Source of the DNA: Candidatus Kouleothrix ribensis
GTDB taxonomy: Bacteria; Chloroflexota; Chloroflexia; Chloroflexales; Roseiflexaceae
Reading direction: 5' to 3'
Length of the DNA: 64,000 nt
Assembly: GCA_016722075.1 (NCBI GenBank)
Contig: JADKGW010000002.1
Span: 992,001-1,056,000 of the forward strand
Shown here one piece after another: positions 34,770 to 43,004 of the stretch. Position numbers and translations under genes: made by a program. Each line of letters opens with the position of its first letter. The first letter of the stretch is position 1. The notes beneath the pieces are model-generated. The model saw only the letters and a list, made by a program, of their open reading frames with translations. It was not told where the DNA came from and ran no database searches.

Positions 34770-35429
34770 ATGCTGGTCTCTTCCGCTCAATCAGCCACAG
34801 CGCTACAGGTCGTCATCCGGCCCGCGCAGCTGGGCGACATCTACCCCATCCTGGGGTTGCACCGCGAGGCGTTCGCCGACAAATTCGGTGCGGCGTTTGG
34901 GGCGCGCGGCACTGCCCGCGGCGTCGAGGCCATGGCCGAGGCCTGGCGGCGCCAGGGCATGCCGGCGCTGCGTGGCATGCTGGTGGCCGAGGCCGATCAG
35001 CAGGTCATCGGCACGATCACCCTGCGCACCTGGGAGATGGGCGGCGACAGCAGCGGCACAGCCGAGCTGGCCTTTCACCAGGTGTTGGGCGTGTGGGGTG
35101 CGCTACGCTCGATCTTCGCACTCTCGCTGCTCGACCACCAGATCGACCGGGCCGAGGGCTATGTCACCGACGTGGCCGTGCTGAGCGATTACCGCCGGCG
35201 CGGCGTGGCCCAGGCGCTACTGGCACGCGCCGAAGGCGAAGCACGCCTGCGCCGCAAGCGCTACCTGGCGCTGTATGTCGGCGCCAAGAACCTCGGCGCG
35301 ATTGACCTGTACCGGCGCTTCGGCTTCGCCGACTGGCGCACACGCAGGTCGTTGCTGGCCGGCTGGATGCTGCGCCAGAGCGCCTGGATCTTCATGCGCA
35401 AAGAGCTAGCCTATAGCAACGAGCAGTAG
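34770..35429 (+). CDS. GNAT-family N-acetyltransferase
   Basis: 219 residues from ATG 34770. An N-terminal IRPAQLGDIYPILGLHREAF segment opens the fold; the acetyl-CoA-binding motif A is VTDVAVLSDYRRRGVAQALLARA (R/Q-x-x-G-x-A type) and the C-terminal strand-helix is NLGAIDLYRRFGFADW, both typical of GNAT. Substrate unknown. Starts further upstream in the same frame would lie inside the promoter. Single-gene transcript, with glutamate dehydrogenase beginning about 120 bases downstream. Confidence 0.87.
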   Translation: MLVSSAQSATALQVVIRPAQLGDIYPILGLHREAFADKFGAAFGARGTARGVEAMAEAWRRQGMPALRGMLVAEADQQVIGTITLRTWEMGGDSSGTAELAFHQVLGVWGALRSIFALSLLDHQIDRAEGYVTDVAVLSDYRRRGVAQALLARAEGEARLRRKRYLALYVGAKNLGAIDLYRRFGFADWRTRRSLLAGWMLRQSAWIFMRKELAYSNEQ

Positions 35430-35546
35430 GCAGCGGTTGGATCACAGCCGATTGCGTGGGTCCGGATTGTATGCTACTGTACAATCTTGAAGATTGCCCG
35501 TCGTGGTGGAATATCGTTCATAACATGTGCATAGGAGGCGACGACA

Positions 35547-36812
35547 ATGATGTCCGAGCGCGACAACCCCTTCCGCATCGCGCAACAGCAGTTCGATAAG
35601 GCCGCCGAGCTGCTCGAGCTACCTCAGGATATCCAGGAGGTACTGCGCGTCCCACAGCGCGAGCTGACCGTTAACTTCCCCGTCAAGCTCGATAGTGGCT
35701 CTACCCGTGTGTTCACTGGCTACCGCGTACAGCATAACCTGGGGCGCGGCCCGGTCAAGGGCGGCATCCGCTACCATCCCAATGTCGATATCGACGAAGT
35801 GCGTGCGCTGGCAATGTGGATGACATGGAAGTGTGCCCTGGTGAATATTCCCTACGGCGGCGCCAAGGGCGGCGTGGTGGTCGACCCGGCGCAGCTCTCG
35901 CTTGGCGAGCTCGAGCGGCTGACCCGCCGCTTCGCGACTGAGATCAGCATCCTGATCGGCCCCGACAAAGACATCCCGGCGCCCGATGTCAACACTACCC
36001 CCCAGATCATGGCCTGGATCATGGACACGATTTCGATGCACCAGGGCCACACGGTCAACGCGGCGATCACCGGCAAGCCTGTGCAGGTGGGCGGATCGCT
36101 GGGCCGCAACGAGGCCACCGGCCGCGGCGTGAGCCTGATGGTGCGCGAGTGGGCACGCACCCATACCTACAACCTCGACCAGCTGAACGTGGTGGTGCAG
36201 GGCTTCGGCAATGTCGGCGGCATCGCTGCGGCGCTGCTCGAGCAGATGGGCTGCCGGGTGATCGCAGTCAGCGATGCGACTGGTGGCTACGTGCGCCGCG
36301 GCGGGCTCGATATCACAGCCATGCGCGAGTATACCGCCAAACATCCGCGCCGGCTGCTCGACGGCTACACCGCGCCGGGGGTCGAGCAGCTGACCAACAC
36401 CGAGCTGCTCGAAATTCCCTGCGACGTGCTCATCCCAGCCGCACTCGAGAATCAGATCACCGAGCTGAATGCGCCGCGCCTGCGCGCCAAGGTGGTGGTC
36501 GAGGGCGCAAACGGCCCAACCACACCCGATGCCGATAGCATCCTCGAAGACCGCGGCATCACTGTGGTGCCCGATATTCTGGCCAATGCCGGCGGCGTGA
36601 CGGTCAGCTATTTCGAGTGGGTGCAGGGGCTCCAGTCGTTCTTCTGGGACGAAATGGACGTGAATGCGAAGCTCGAGCGGATTATGGTCAACGCGTACGA
36701 GCAAGTGCGTAGCGTGGCCGAGCAGCGCCGCGTTTCGATGCGCCTGGCCGCCTACCTGCTGGCAGTGCGCCGCGTGGCCGACGCAAATATCACGCGCGGG
36801 ATCTACCCGTAG
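35547..36812 (+). CDS. gdhA: Glutamate dehydrogenase (Glu/Leu/Phe/Val dehydrogenase family)
   Basis: 421 residues; ATG 35547 with AGGAGG eight bases before, and a second ATG directly after. Signature features: GPVKGGIRYHP, the catalytic-lysine motif VNIPYGGAKGGVVVDP (K107), APDVNT, and the Rossmann nucleotide site VVVQGFGNVGG followed by VIAVSDATGGY. The Asp at the end of the second strand favours NAD over NADP (inference). Length and motifs fit the hexameric enzyme of about 415-420 residues that interconverts glutamate with 2-oxoglutarate and ammonia. Confidence 0.93.
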   Translation: MMSERDNPFRIAQQQFDKAAELLELPQDIQEVLRVPQRELTVNFPVKLDSGSTRVFTGYRVQHNLGRGPVKGGIRYHPNVDIDEVRALAMWMTWKCALVNIPYGGAKGGVVVDPAQLSLGELERLTRRFATEISILIGPDKDIPAPDVNTTPQIMAWIMDTISMHQGHTVNAAITGKPVQVGGSLGRNEATGRGVSLMVREWARTHTYNLDQLNVVVQGFGNVGGIAAALLEQMGCRVIAVSDATGGYVRRGGLDITAMREYTAKHPRRLLDGYTAPGVEQLTNTELLEIPCDVLIPAALENQITELNAPRLRAKVVVEGANGPTTPDADSILEDRGITVVPDILANAGGVTVSYFEWVQGLQSFFWDEMDVNAKLERIMVNAYEQVRSVAEQRRVSMRLAAYLLAVRRVADANITRGIYP

Positions 36813-37311
36813 TCTGCACGATGGCGCACCTAACATAGGGGCTTCGGCATACTCATGCGCCACGTCTGCCTGATCGTGCATGGTGCGGAGCACGCGCATC
36901 CTCCGCATCATGCACGCCCTGCCCGCAGGCGCCGTATGTTCCTGGGAATTTCCACATTGGTACGGGTTGCGCGAATATCGCCCGCCACAAACCTGCGGGG
37001 CAGCCTGCGCCCAACGTGACGTAGCCCTGGCCGGCGCAGCGCCGCACGTGGACTGTGGTACAATAGGGCGATCGATCCATCAGCGTATTCTCAATCCATA
37101 CACCCTATAGTATCGTGCAGAATGAACGGCCGGCCGAACGCAGCCTTAGCCTGCGTTTACCTACAGTGCGCGATCTGCCGATTGACCATGCCAGTGGAGC
37201 AGGCTCGCCCTAGCTACTCGTGCGGGCATTCCACAGCGGCGCGGCCGGCGCTATACGCGGGCCAGGGCAGTAATCGCCGCAGCTCTCGGGGACCGCTAGA
37301 AGGAGGGGGCA
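36813..37311. other. Intergenic region with candidate extended -10
   Basis: No gene recognised in these 499 bases. TGGTACAAT at 37056-37064 is a plausible extended -10 on the plus strand, about 250 bases before the response-regulator gene. A short plus-strand frame at 37122 lacks a ribosome-binding site and overlaps the regulator gene. Confidence 0.4.
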
Positions 37312-37692
37312 GTGGATGTTCTGCTTATCGACGATAACCCGCTTATGCAGCAGCTGATCGCGCGCTTCCTTGGCGAGTTAGGCTACCGTGTTGGCATCGC
37401 CGGCCTGGCAACCGAGGCGCTGGCGCTGGCGCGGCAGGCCCCACCCGGCCTATTCATGATCGATATGCACCTGCCCGACCTCGACGGCCCCGATGCGCTG
37501 GTGGCACTGCGCGCCCTGCCGGGCTGCGCGCACACCCCGGCGATTGCCATCAGCGGCCTGGCCGAAGAAGATGCCCGCCACTTCGTAACGCGTGATTTCA
37601 ACGAATACCTGGTCAAACCGGTCGATCTCGATGTGCTTCAAGAGACCGTCGAGCGGCACCTTGGCACCGATCTTGTGCGGAGCGTCGGCTGA
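37312..37692 (+). CDS. Single-domain response regulator (CheY-like)
   Basis: 126 residues, GTG start with AGGAGGGGG upstream. A lone receiver domain: acidic pair D7/D8, phospho-acceptor D51 (MIDMHLPD), and K102 (YLVKPVD). No output domain, so it probably passes phosphate onward or binds a partner protein. No kinase is adjacent; it is followed after 44 bases by an Rrf2 regulator on the same strand. Confidence 0.9.
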   Translation: MDVLLIDDNPLMQQLIARFLGELGYRVGIAGLATEALALARQAPPGLFMIDMHLPDLDGPDALVALRALPGCAHTPAIAISGLAEEDARHFVTRDFNEYLVKPVDLDVLQETVERHLGTDLVRSVG

Positions 37693-37736
37693 TGCGCCGA
37701 TTGAGCTTGTGCTGAATATAGACGTGTGATACGCCC

Positions 37737-38177
37737 ATGCGAATCTCAAGCAAAGGTGAGTATGGCCTGCGTGCGCTGTTCGACCTGGCCCAGCGCTTCG
37801 GCAAAGGGCCGATCCAGAGCCACGACATCCATATGCGCCAGGGCATCGACGAAAACTATCTCAATCAGATCTTGATCTCGCTGCGCAAGGCCGGCCTGAT
37901 CGAGAGCGTGCGCGGCCCGCAGGGCGGCCACCGGCTGGCGCGCCCGCCGGCACAGATCACGCTGCTCGAGGTGCTGGTGGCGCTGGAAGGCCCGCTGCTG
38001 CCCACCGAGATCGGCCGCGATGGGCTGGCAACCGAGGATCCGCTCGACCGCGATATGATCCGCGCGGTATGGGCCGGCGCGCGCGCGACGATCGAGGAGT
38101 ATCTGCGCAATCTTACGCTCGACGACCTGTGCCAGGGCAAACGGCGCAAGGCCGGCGAGGTGATGTACTATATCTAG
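37737..38177 (+). CDS. Rrf2-family transcriptional regulator
   Basis: 146 residues. Winged helix with MRISSKGEYGLRALFDLAQ, recognition helix NYLNQILISLRKAGLI, and wing SVRGPQGGHRLARP, diagnostic of Rrf2. Unlike IscR it lacks the three-cysteine Fe-S cluster motif; the only cysteine is near the C-terminus (DLCQG). It may therefore sense something other than an Fe-S cluster, or use a different ligand set. Adjacent redox genes (TlpA, glutaredoxin) on the other strand are possible targets (inference). Confidence 0.88.
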   Translation: MRISSKGEYGLRALFDLAQRFGKGPIQSHDIHMRQGIDENYLNQILISLRKAGLIESVRGPQGGHRLARPPAQITLLEVLVALEGPLLPTEIGRDGLATEDPLDRDMIRAVWAGARATIEEYLRNLTLDDLCQGKRRKAGEVMYYI

Positions 38178-38195
38178 GCGGCAATAGCTGGCGCA

Positions 38196-39068
38196 CTAGC
38201 CCGCCACGATCAGGCCCTGGGCCTCGAGCCAGAAGCGCCCGGCCGAAAGCGCCCCCAACTCGATCAGCGTAAACAGCAGCGCCCAGGTGGCCGGTTTGGC
38301 CAGCTGCACCACGCGCAGCACCTTCCCCTCGTAGCCCATGAACAGCGCCGTCAGCAGCAGGTTGATCGCATAGAGAATGCCGGTGATGCCCAGCCACGCG
38401 GTGATCGCGATCGGCCAGAACATCAGCGCCAGGTTACCGTACATCGCTGCCAGCACCAGCAGGTTGAGCAGCAGCGCCCCGCCCAATTCCAGCCAGCCAG
38501 CCATGACGCGTTGCCCGGAGTCAGGGTTCTGGCGCAGCGAGATATTCATGATCAGGAACATCAGCACCGCCATCGCCACACCCATGCCGATGCCTGTGAG
38601 TGTGCGTAGCTCGTTGCGCGGCGTGTAGAGATGCGGCATGAAGATATCGACCAGCAGCGAGTTGATGCCGTCGATGCCCATGATCACCACAAAGCCGATC
38701 AGGGTGATCGCGATCGGCAGCGGCGGCAGCTTGGCCGCGCGCGCGCGCCCGAGCGCCAGCAGGTAGAGCACCGTCACAAGGAAGCCGCTGTAGATGCCGG
38801 TGTTGCGCGCGCACAGCGGCAGCCGCATCCCGGCCATGTCGACATTATGGGCCTGCGCACACACGCCATGCACCACTGCATACATTTTCCACTCGAGCGG
38901 CGCGCCGGGCCAGGCCAGCAGGCCTAGCAGCAGCACGCCCGCTAAGCCGATAAACGCATAGCGCCATGGCAGCTCGCGCATGCTGCGTAGGGCGATGCTG
39001 TGGGCCTTACGCGCCGCGATCTCGCCGCGGGCCATCTCGAGGATCTCTTCACTCGTACGCTCGGGCAT
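38196..39068 (-). CDS. DUF2085 membrane protein
   Basis: 290 residues with about seven membrane helices. The DUF2085 signature is visible: HGVCAQAHN and MRLPLCARNTGIYSGF, providing two conserved cysteines near the outer face. Function unknown; the cysteine pair is suggestive because the next genes upstream on the same strand encode TlpA-like and glutaredoxin-like proteins. ATG start at 39068, 15 bases after the TlpA-like stop, so the three genes look like one operon. Confidence 0.83.
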   Translation of the reverse strand: MPERTSEEILEMARGEIAARKAHSIALRSMRELPWRYAFIGLAGVLLLGLLAWPGAPLEWKMYAVVHGVCAQAHNVDMAGMRLPLCARNTGIYSGFLVTVLYLLALGRARAAKLPPLPIAITLIGFVVIMGIDGINSLLVDIFMPHLYTPRNELRTLTGIGMGVAMAVLMFLIMNISLRQNPDSGQRVMAGWLELGGALLLNLLVLAAMYGNLALMFWPIAITAWLGITGILYAINLLLTALFMGYEGKVLRVVQLAKPATWALLFTLIELGALSAGRFWLEAQGLIVAG

Positions 39069-39083
39069 GGGCGTCCTACCTAC

Positions 39084-39692
39084 TTACTTCAGCTGGTCGA
39101 GGTGATTGGCGATGAACTGGTAGTTCATCACGCCAGTTTTGCGCAGCGCGATCGTGCCGTCGCTATTGATGAAATAGCTGGTCGGCAGCAGCTGCGCGGC
39201 ATACCGCTCGGCAATATCGCCGTCGGGGTTGGCGATCAGCGGGAAGGTGACTTTCAGCTCGGCCGCAAACGGGCCGATCTGGTCGAGCTCCTGAGCCTTG
39301 TTGATCCCCAGCACCACCACGTCGCTGCGCTCGCCGAGGATCTGCTGCAAATCGGGCATCTCGACCCGGCACGGCCCGCACCAGGTGGCCCAGAAGTTCA
39401 GCAGCACCTTTTTGCCGCGCAGCTGGCTGAGCGTGTGGGTCGTGCCGTCGGCCAGCGTGTATTCGAAATCGGGCGCGGCCTGGCCCTGCTCGGGAATGGC
39501 CGGCTGGCCGCTGTCGGCCAGCAGCTTCGAGGCAATCGCGATCGTTGCCGCGCCGCTCGGCAGCACAGACGCCGGTGGCGCGGCCGGGGTGCCGCCGCAG
39601 CCGGCCAGCAGCACGATCACCGCCAGCGCCCCTATCAGCAGCGCCCGGCCGCGCCATGCGCCGCACGCGGATCTATTCGAGTGTGATTGCAT
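39084..39692 (-). CDS. TlpA/ResA-like thioredoxin-fold lipoprotein
   Basis: 202 residues. Lipobox LAGC (lipidated C32) after a hydrophobic signal, a short alanine/proline-rich linker, then a thioredoxin fold with WCGPC (C105, C108) in LLNFWATWCGPCRVEMPDLQ and a cis-proline LPTSYFI. Predicted to sit on the outer face of the membrane as a disulfide reductase, for example in cytochrome c maturation. Its start overlaps the end of the glutaredoxin-like gene by 20 bases. Confidence 0.92.
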   Translation of the reverse strand: MQSHSNRSACGAWRGRALLIGALAVIVLLAGCGGTPAAPPASVLPSGAATIAIASKLLADSGQPAIPEQGQAAPDFEYTLADGTTHTLSQLRGKKVLLNFWATWCGPCRVEMPDLQQILGERSDVVVLGINKAQELDQIGPFAAELKVTFPLIANPDGDIAERYAAQLLPTSYFINSDGTIALRKTGVMNYQFIANHLDQLK

Positions 39693-39945
39693 GCCCAGTC
39701 TCTTCCTGGCTTAGCAACACCTGCTCGAGCGCGGCCGCACCAATCGGCGCGGCAAACGTCGGCCCGCCGGCGATCACAATCACCGGAATCTGGTGCTTGT
39801 AGCGCTCGAACAGGTCGGCATCGCTCAATATATTGACCTCGGTCACTGCCAGCGGGCTGCGCCGCGCCAGCTGCTCGAGCAGGTCGGCGGCGGCGTCGCA
39901 CAGGTGGCAGCCGGGCCGGGTATACAATATGATCTGTCGCACCAT
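39673..39945 (-). CDS. Glutaredoxin-like protein
   Basis: 90 residues from ATG 39945 (ATGs at 39960 and 39972 are alternatives). The fold begins MVRQIILYTRPGCHLCDAAAD with a CxxC motif and continues with EVNILSDADLFERYKHQIPVIVI (shown in part), holding the cis-Pro IPV, typical of the glutaredoxin-like DUF836 group. A minus-strand TATAAT (39999-39994) lies just upstream. First gene of the glutaredoxin-TlpA-DUF2085 set. Confidence 0.85.
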   Translation of the reverse strand: MVRQIILYTRPGCHLCDAAADLLEQLARRSPLAVTEVNILSDADLFERYKHQIPVIVIAGGPTFAAPIGAAALEQVLLSQEETGHAITLE

Positions 39946-40102
39946 TCGGCCTGTCGGCATATTCGCCGGCATACAGGCACCGGCTGCTGGGTGTATTATA
40001 GCAGACCACCCGGCGCGCTGCGGGGCCGCGCCAGAGCTGCTACAATAGCAATACACAACCTGCGTCGGCATCCCAAGGCTCATTGCGAAAAAGGAGCCCA
40101 CT

Positions 40103-41737
40103 ATGCGCCCTATACGTTTACTACCAGCCATCCTCGCCATGTTGGGCCTATTCCTCGGCGGCTGTAGTGTGCTGGGGGGAACCACGCCAACCCAGGCACC
40201 GATCATTGTGATCGCCACCTCGACCCCGGCCGCCGCCGGGCAGCCCACCAGCCCTGCGCGACCCACCAGCGCCAGCGCCGGGCAGCCCACCAGCGTGCCC
40301 AGCCAGCCGGCGCCGACGGTGCCTGCCAATAGCCCGAGCAAGGGCACGGTTACGTTTGCGTTCGATGCGTTCCCAACCTACTACCCCGGCATTCTGATCG
40401 AGGTCGGCGGCTTGCTGAAGAAGCGCGGCTACGACCTGAAGCTGGTGCCGTTCGGCCTCGATGGGCAGAACGATGTGCCTGAAGAGCAGCGCTGGGAGCG
40501 GCTCAAGAGCGGCGAGTGGGACGTGCTGGCCACCACGCTCGACGGCTTCGCCCGCCAGTCCGACCCTGCGATCGGCGCGATCACCGCCGTGATCGACGAG
40601 AGCGCCGGCGCCGATAAGCTGGTGGCCAAGCCCGAGATCACCACGATCAACGCGCTTAAGGGCCAGCGCATCGCCTTTAGCCAGGGCAGCGTCGGCGAGT
40701 ACTTCCTATACTACGCGCTCAGCCTGGCCGGGCTTGGCCCGCAAGATGTGACCCTGGTGGCACAGCCCTCGGTGGCCGATGCGGTCAAGGCCTACACCGG
40801 CGGCCAGGCCGATGCGGTGTCGGCCTGGGAACCCGATGTGCTCGACGCCGAGCAGCAGGGTGCGAAGGTCGTGATCGCCTCCGACAAGCTGCGCGCGATC
40901 CTCGACGTACTGATCAGCTCGCGCCCGGCGATGACCAACCGGCCCGAGGCCATCCAGGCCTTTCACGATGCCTGGTTCGAGGCGCTCAAGCAGATGGTCG
41001 ATACGCCAGCCCAGGCCGAGCAGGCGCTGCTCGGCTGGGGCCATAGCGACTGGACCTTCGTCGAGAAGCCGGGCGATCTCGCGGCCGCGCTCGCGCCGCT
41101 GGCCCAGGCCACGCTCAACGCTAACCAGATCGCATTCCAGCGCCCACAGCTGCTGACCAGCCGCCTGTCGGAGGCCCAGGGTACCTGGCAGCGCGCCGGC
41201 CAGTCGCCGCCGCAAACCGACTTGAACCAGCTGGTCGAACCGCGCTTCGTGCTGGGATCGGCGCGCGACTCGGCGGCGTTCTCGACCGAGCCGCCCGTGA
41301 ATAGCTCGTTCCTGCTGACTGCCAAAGTCGATCTGCCGCAACTTTCGGCCGAAGAGCAGCAGGGTGCGCAAGCGGTGGTGAAGCTGCCGCTCGAAAAGAT
41401 CGACTTCCTGCCCGAAAGCACACGCCTGACCGACCAGGCCGCCAGCGACCTGACCACGCAGGTGCTGCCGGTGCTGCGTGCGTCGCGGCTATACCTCAAG
41501 ATCGAGGGCAGCGCGGCCTGGCCCGGCCCCGATGGGCGCTTCTCCGAGGAAGATATCCGCTCGTTCGCGGCGGCGCGCGCCGCCAGCGTGCAGCAGTTCC
41601 TGGCCGGCCAGGGCATCGACCCGAACCGGCTGCTGGTAGGCACCCTCGCGCCGAAGTTCCCGAATAGCACCAACGAGGCCGAGCTAGTGCAAGATCGCGT
41701 CGTGCGCTTCACACTGGTGACCACCGGCGGGCGGTAG
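40103..41737 (+). CDS. Lipoprotein fusing an NMT1/SsuA-type solute-binding domain to an OmpA-like domain
   Basis: 544 residues. Lipobox LGGC (C21), then a low-complexity T/P/A/S-rich linker to about residue 75. Residues 75-335 resemble the periplasmic binding proteins of the taurine/nitrate/thiamine-precursor ABC families (ILIEVGGLLKKRGYDLKLVPF, shown in part; SGEWDVLATTLDG; VGEYFLYYALSLAGLG; GGQADAVSAWEPDV). From about residue 426 an OmpA/MotB-like domain follows: KIDFLPESTRLTDQA, FAAARAASVQQFLAGQGIDPNRL. OmpA domains bind peptidoglycan. No ABC permease or ATPase is adjacent, so it may be a wall-linked sensor rather than a transporter subunit. Confidence 0.85.
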   Translation: MRPIRLLPAILAMLGLFLGGCSVLGGTTPTQAPIIVIATSTPAAAGQPTSPARPTSASAGQPTSVPSQPAPTVPANSPSKGTVTFAFDAFPTYYPGILIEVGGLLKKRGYDLKLVPFGLDGQNDVPEEQRWERLKSGEWDVLATTLDGFARQSDPAIGAITAVIDESAGADKLVAKPEITTINALKGQRIAFSQGSVGEYFLYYALSLAGLGPQDVTLVAQPSVADAVKAYTGGQADAVSAWEPDVLDAEQQGAKVVIASDKLRAILDVLISSRPAMTNRPEAIQAFHDAWFEALKQMVDTPAQAEQALLGWGHSDWTFVEKPGDLAAALAPLAQATLNANQIAFQRPQLLTSRLSEAQGTWQRAGQSPPQTDLNQLVEPRFVLGSARDSAAFSTEPPVNSSFLLTAKVDLPQLSAEEQQGAQAVVKLPLEKIDFLPESTRLTDQAASDLTTQVLPVLRASRLYLKIEGSAAWPGPDGRFSEEDIRSFAAARAASVQQFLAGQGIDPNRLLVGTLAPKFPNSTNEAELVQDRVVRFTLVTTGGR

Positions 41738-41790
41738 TGGAGTGTTGCGTGTTGAGTGGTTGGCCCCAACGCTCAACGCCGAGGTGTCGT

Positions 41791-42558
41791 TTGCTCGATG
41801 AGACGTTTCGGCCGCGCCTGGGGCGGCGCTGGCGCGTGACCCAGACCGGCGGCGGGCAGCTGGTGCTCGGCGCGGATGGGTTGCGCCTGGCGCTGGCCGG
41901 CGCCACAGCCGGGCGCTACGCCGACGCGCAGATCGACGACTACGCCGGCCTGGCGCGCCGGCGCTTCCCGTGGCAGCCGCCCCTGCGCATGGCGGTACGC
42001 GCGCGCGCCTCGGGGGCGCTGCTCGGCACCGCCGGCTTCGGCTTCTGGAACAACCCATTCTCGCCGCTGGGCGGCAGCCCGGCGCTGCCTGCGGCGATCT
42101 GGTTCTTCCACGCCGCGCCGCCGTCGGACATGCCGCTGGCGCTGGGCGTGCCGGGCCACGGCTGGAAGGCCGCCTGCATCGACGCGACGACCCCGCGCGC
42201 GCTGGCCTGGGCGCCACTGGCCCTGCCGGTGACGCTGGCGAACAATCTTCCAGTGCTACAGCGGCGAATCTGGCCGGCGGTGCAGCGCGGCCTGCGTATC
42301 GCCGAGGCACCGATCGTACCACCTGGCACCGGCTGGGGCGAGTATATGCTCGAGTGGCGGGCGGATCGGGCGCGCTTCTGGGTCGATGGCGCGCTGGTAT
42401 TCGAAACCGACCGCGCGCCGCGTGGGCCGCTCGGCTTCGTGGCCTGGCTCGACAACCAGTGGATGGTTGCGACACCGCGCGGGCGCTTCGGCTGGGGCCT
42501 GCTGGATACACCAGCGCAGTGGCTGGATGTCGCCGAGCTGGCGATCGAGCGCCTGTAG
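41791..42558 (+). CDS. Concanavalin A-like lectin/glucanase-fold protein
   Basis: About 255 residues; the likely start is TTG 41791 (GAGG upstream, LDETFRPRLGRRWRV fits the family N-terminus), although GTG 41737 overlapping the previous stop is possible. Jelly-roll features: LRMAVRARASG, GTAGFGFWNNPF, MLEWRADRARFWVDGALVFE and GFVAWLDNQWMVATP. Catalytic acids of GH16 (ExDxxE) are not evident, so a binding or lyase-like role is unproven. No signal peptide seen. Confidence 0.65.
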   Translation: MLDETFRPRLGRRWRVTQTGGGQLVLGADGLRLALAGATAGRYADAQIDDYAGLARRRFPWQPPLRMAVRARASGALLGTAGFGFWNNPFSPLGGSPALPAAIWFFHAAPPSDMPLALGVPGHGWKAACIDATTPRALAWAPLALPVTLANNLPVLQRRIWPAVQRGLRIAEAPIVPPGTGWGEYMLEWRADRARFWVDGALVFETDRAPRGPLGFVAWLDNQWMVATPRGRFGWGLLDTPAQWLDVAELAIERL

Positions 42559-43004
42559 CGGCTGCGCCCCAGCCCTGGATCTTCCGGGCGCTTCGCCCCG
42601 AACCCCCGTTTCTCCGCTGCGCGAGCATCTCTTTTCCGGGCGCTTCGCCCCGGACCCCGATTAGGTGGAACCGTGCCGGTTCCCCCTAAAACCCCCTCCG
42701 CAAGTCACGCGTTCCTGGCTTCATCCGTATCGGGTCATACCCATGCGCGCAGCGGGATGCGTAATTGGTAAGAGGAATGAACGTAGGGGCACAGTTATCG
42801 AGCATCCTACCAACCCTCGCCCTGCCATAAAGCCTCACCATGCTGCGTGGGCCTGCAAGGTAGCATTCCAGCATTGGAAAGCGCAAAATTCGGGTTCGAA
42901 GGGCGAAGCCCTCGCCGGGGGGCGCATGGGGCGCGCAGCCCCCAGATCAGCCCGTACGCGGGGAACGGGGACGCGCAGCCCCCAGCTCCCACGCCGCAGC
43001 GTGC
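42559..43004. repeat. Intergenic region with duplicated GC-rich repeats
   Basis: No gene recognised. TTCCGGGCGCTTCGCCCCG followed by a C-run occurs twice (42582-42607 and 42634-42658), each able to fold as GGGCG/CGCCC-type hairpins. Further along, GCGCAGCCCCCAG is duplicated (about 42931-42945 and 42972-42986). Confidence 0.6.

Noticed and set aside
37122..37337. Short plus-strand frame with a C-x2-C and later C-x-H arrangement resembling a small zinc finger
   Set aside because: It overlaps the response-regulator gene in another frame, has no ribosome-binding site and reads as low-information sequence; the cysteine spacing is probably chance.
41737..41790. GTG start overlapping the preceding stop codon for the lectin-fold gene
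   Set aside because: The first 18 codons encode a hairpin-like repeat (GTTGAGTG/CGCTCAAC) similar to one before coxM, so the TTG at 41791 is preferred; not fully excluded.
42880..42905. GGGTTCGAAGG resembling a tRNA T-loop
   Set aside because: No surrounding cloverleaf; it lies in GC-rich repeat DNA.
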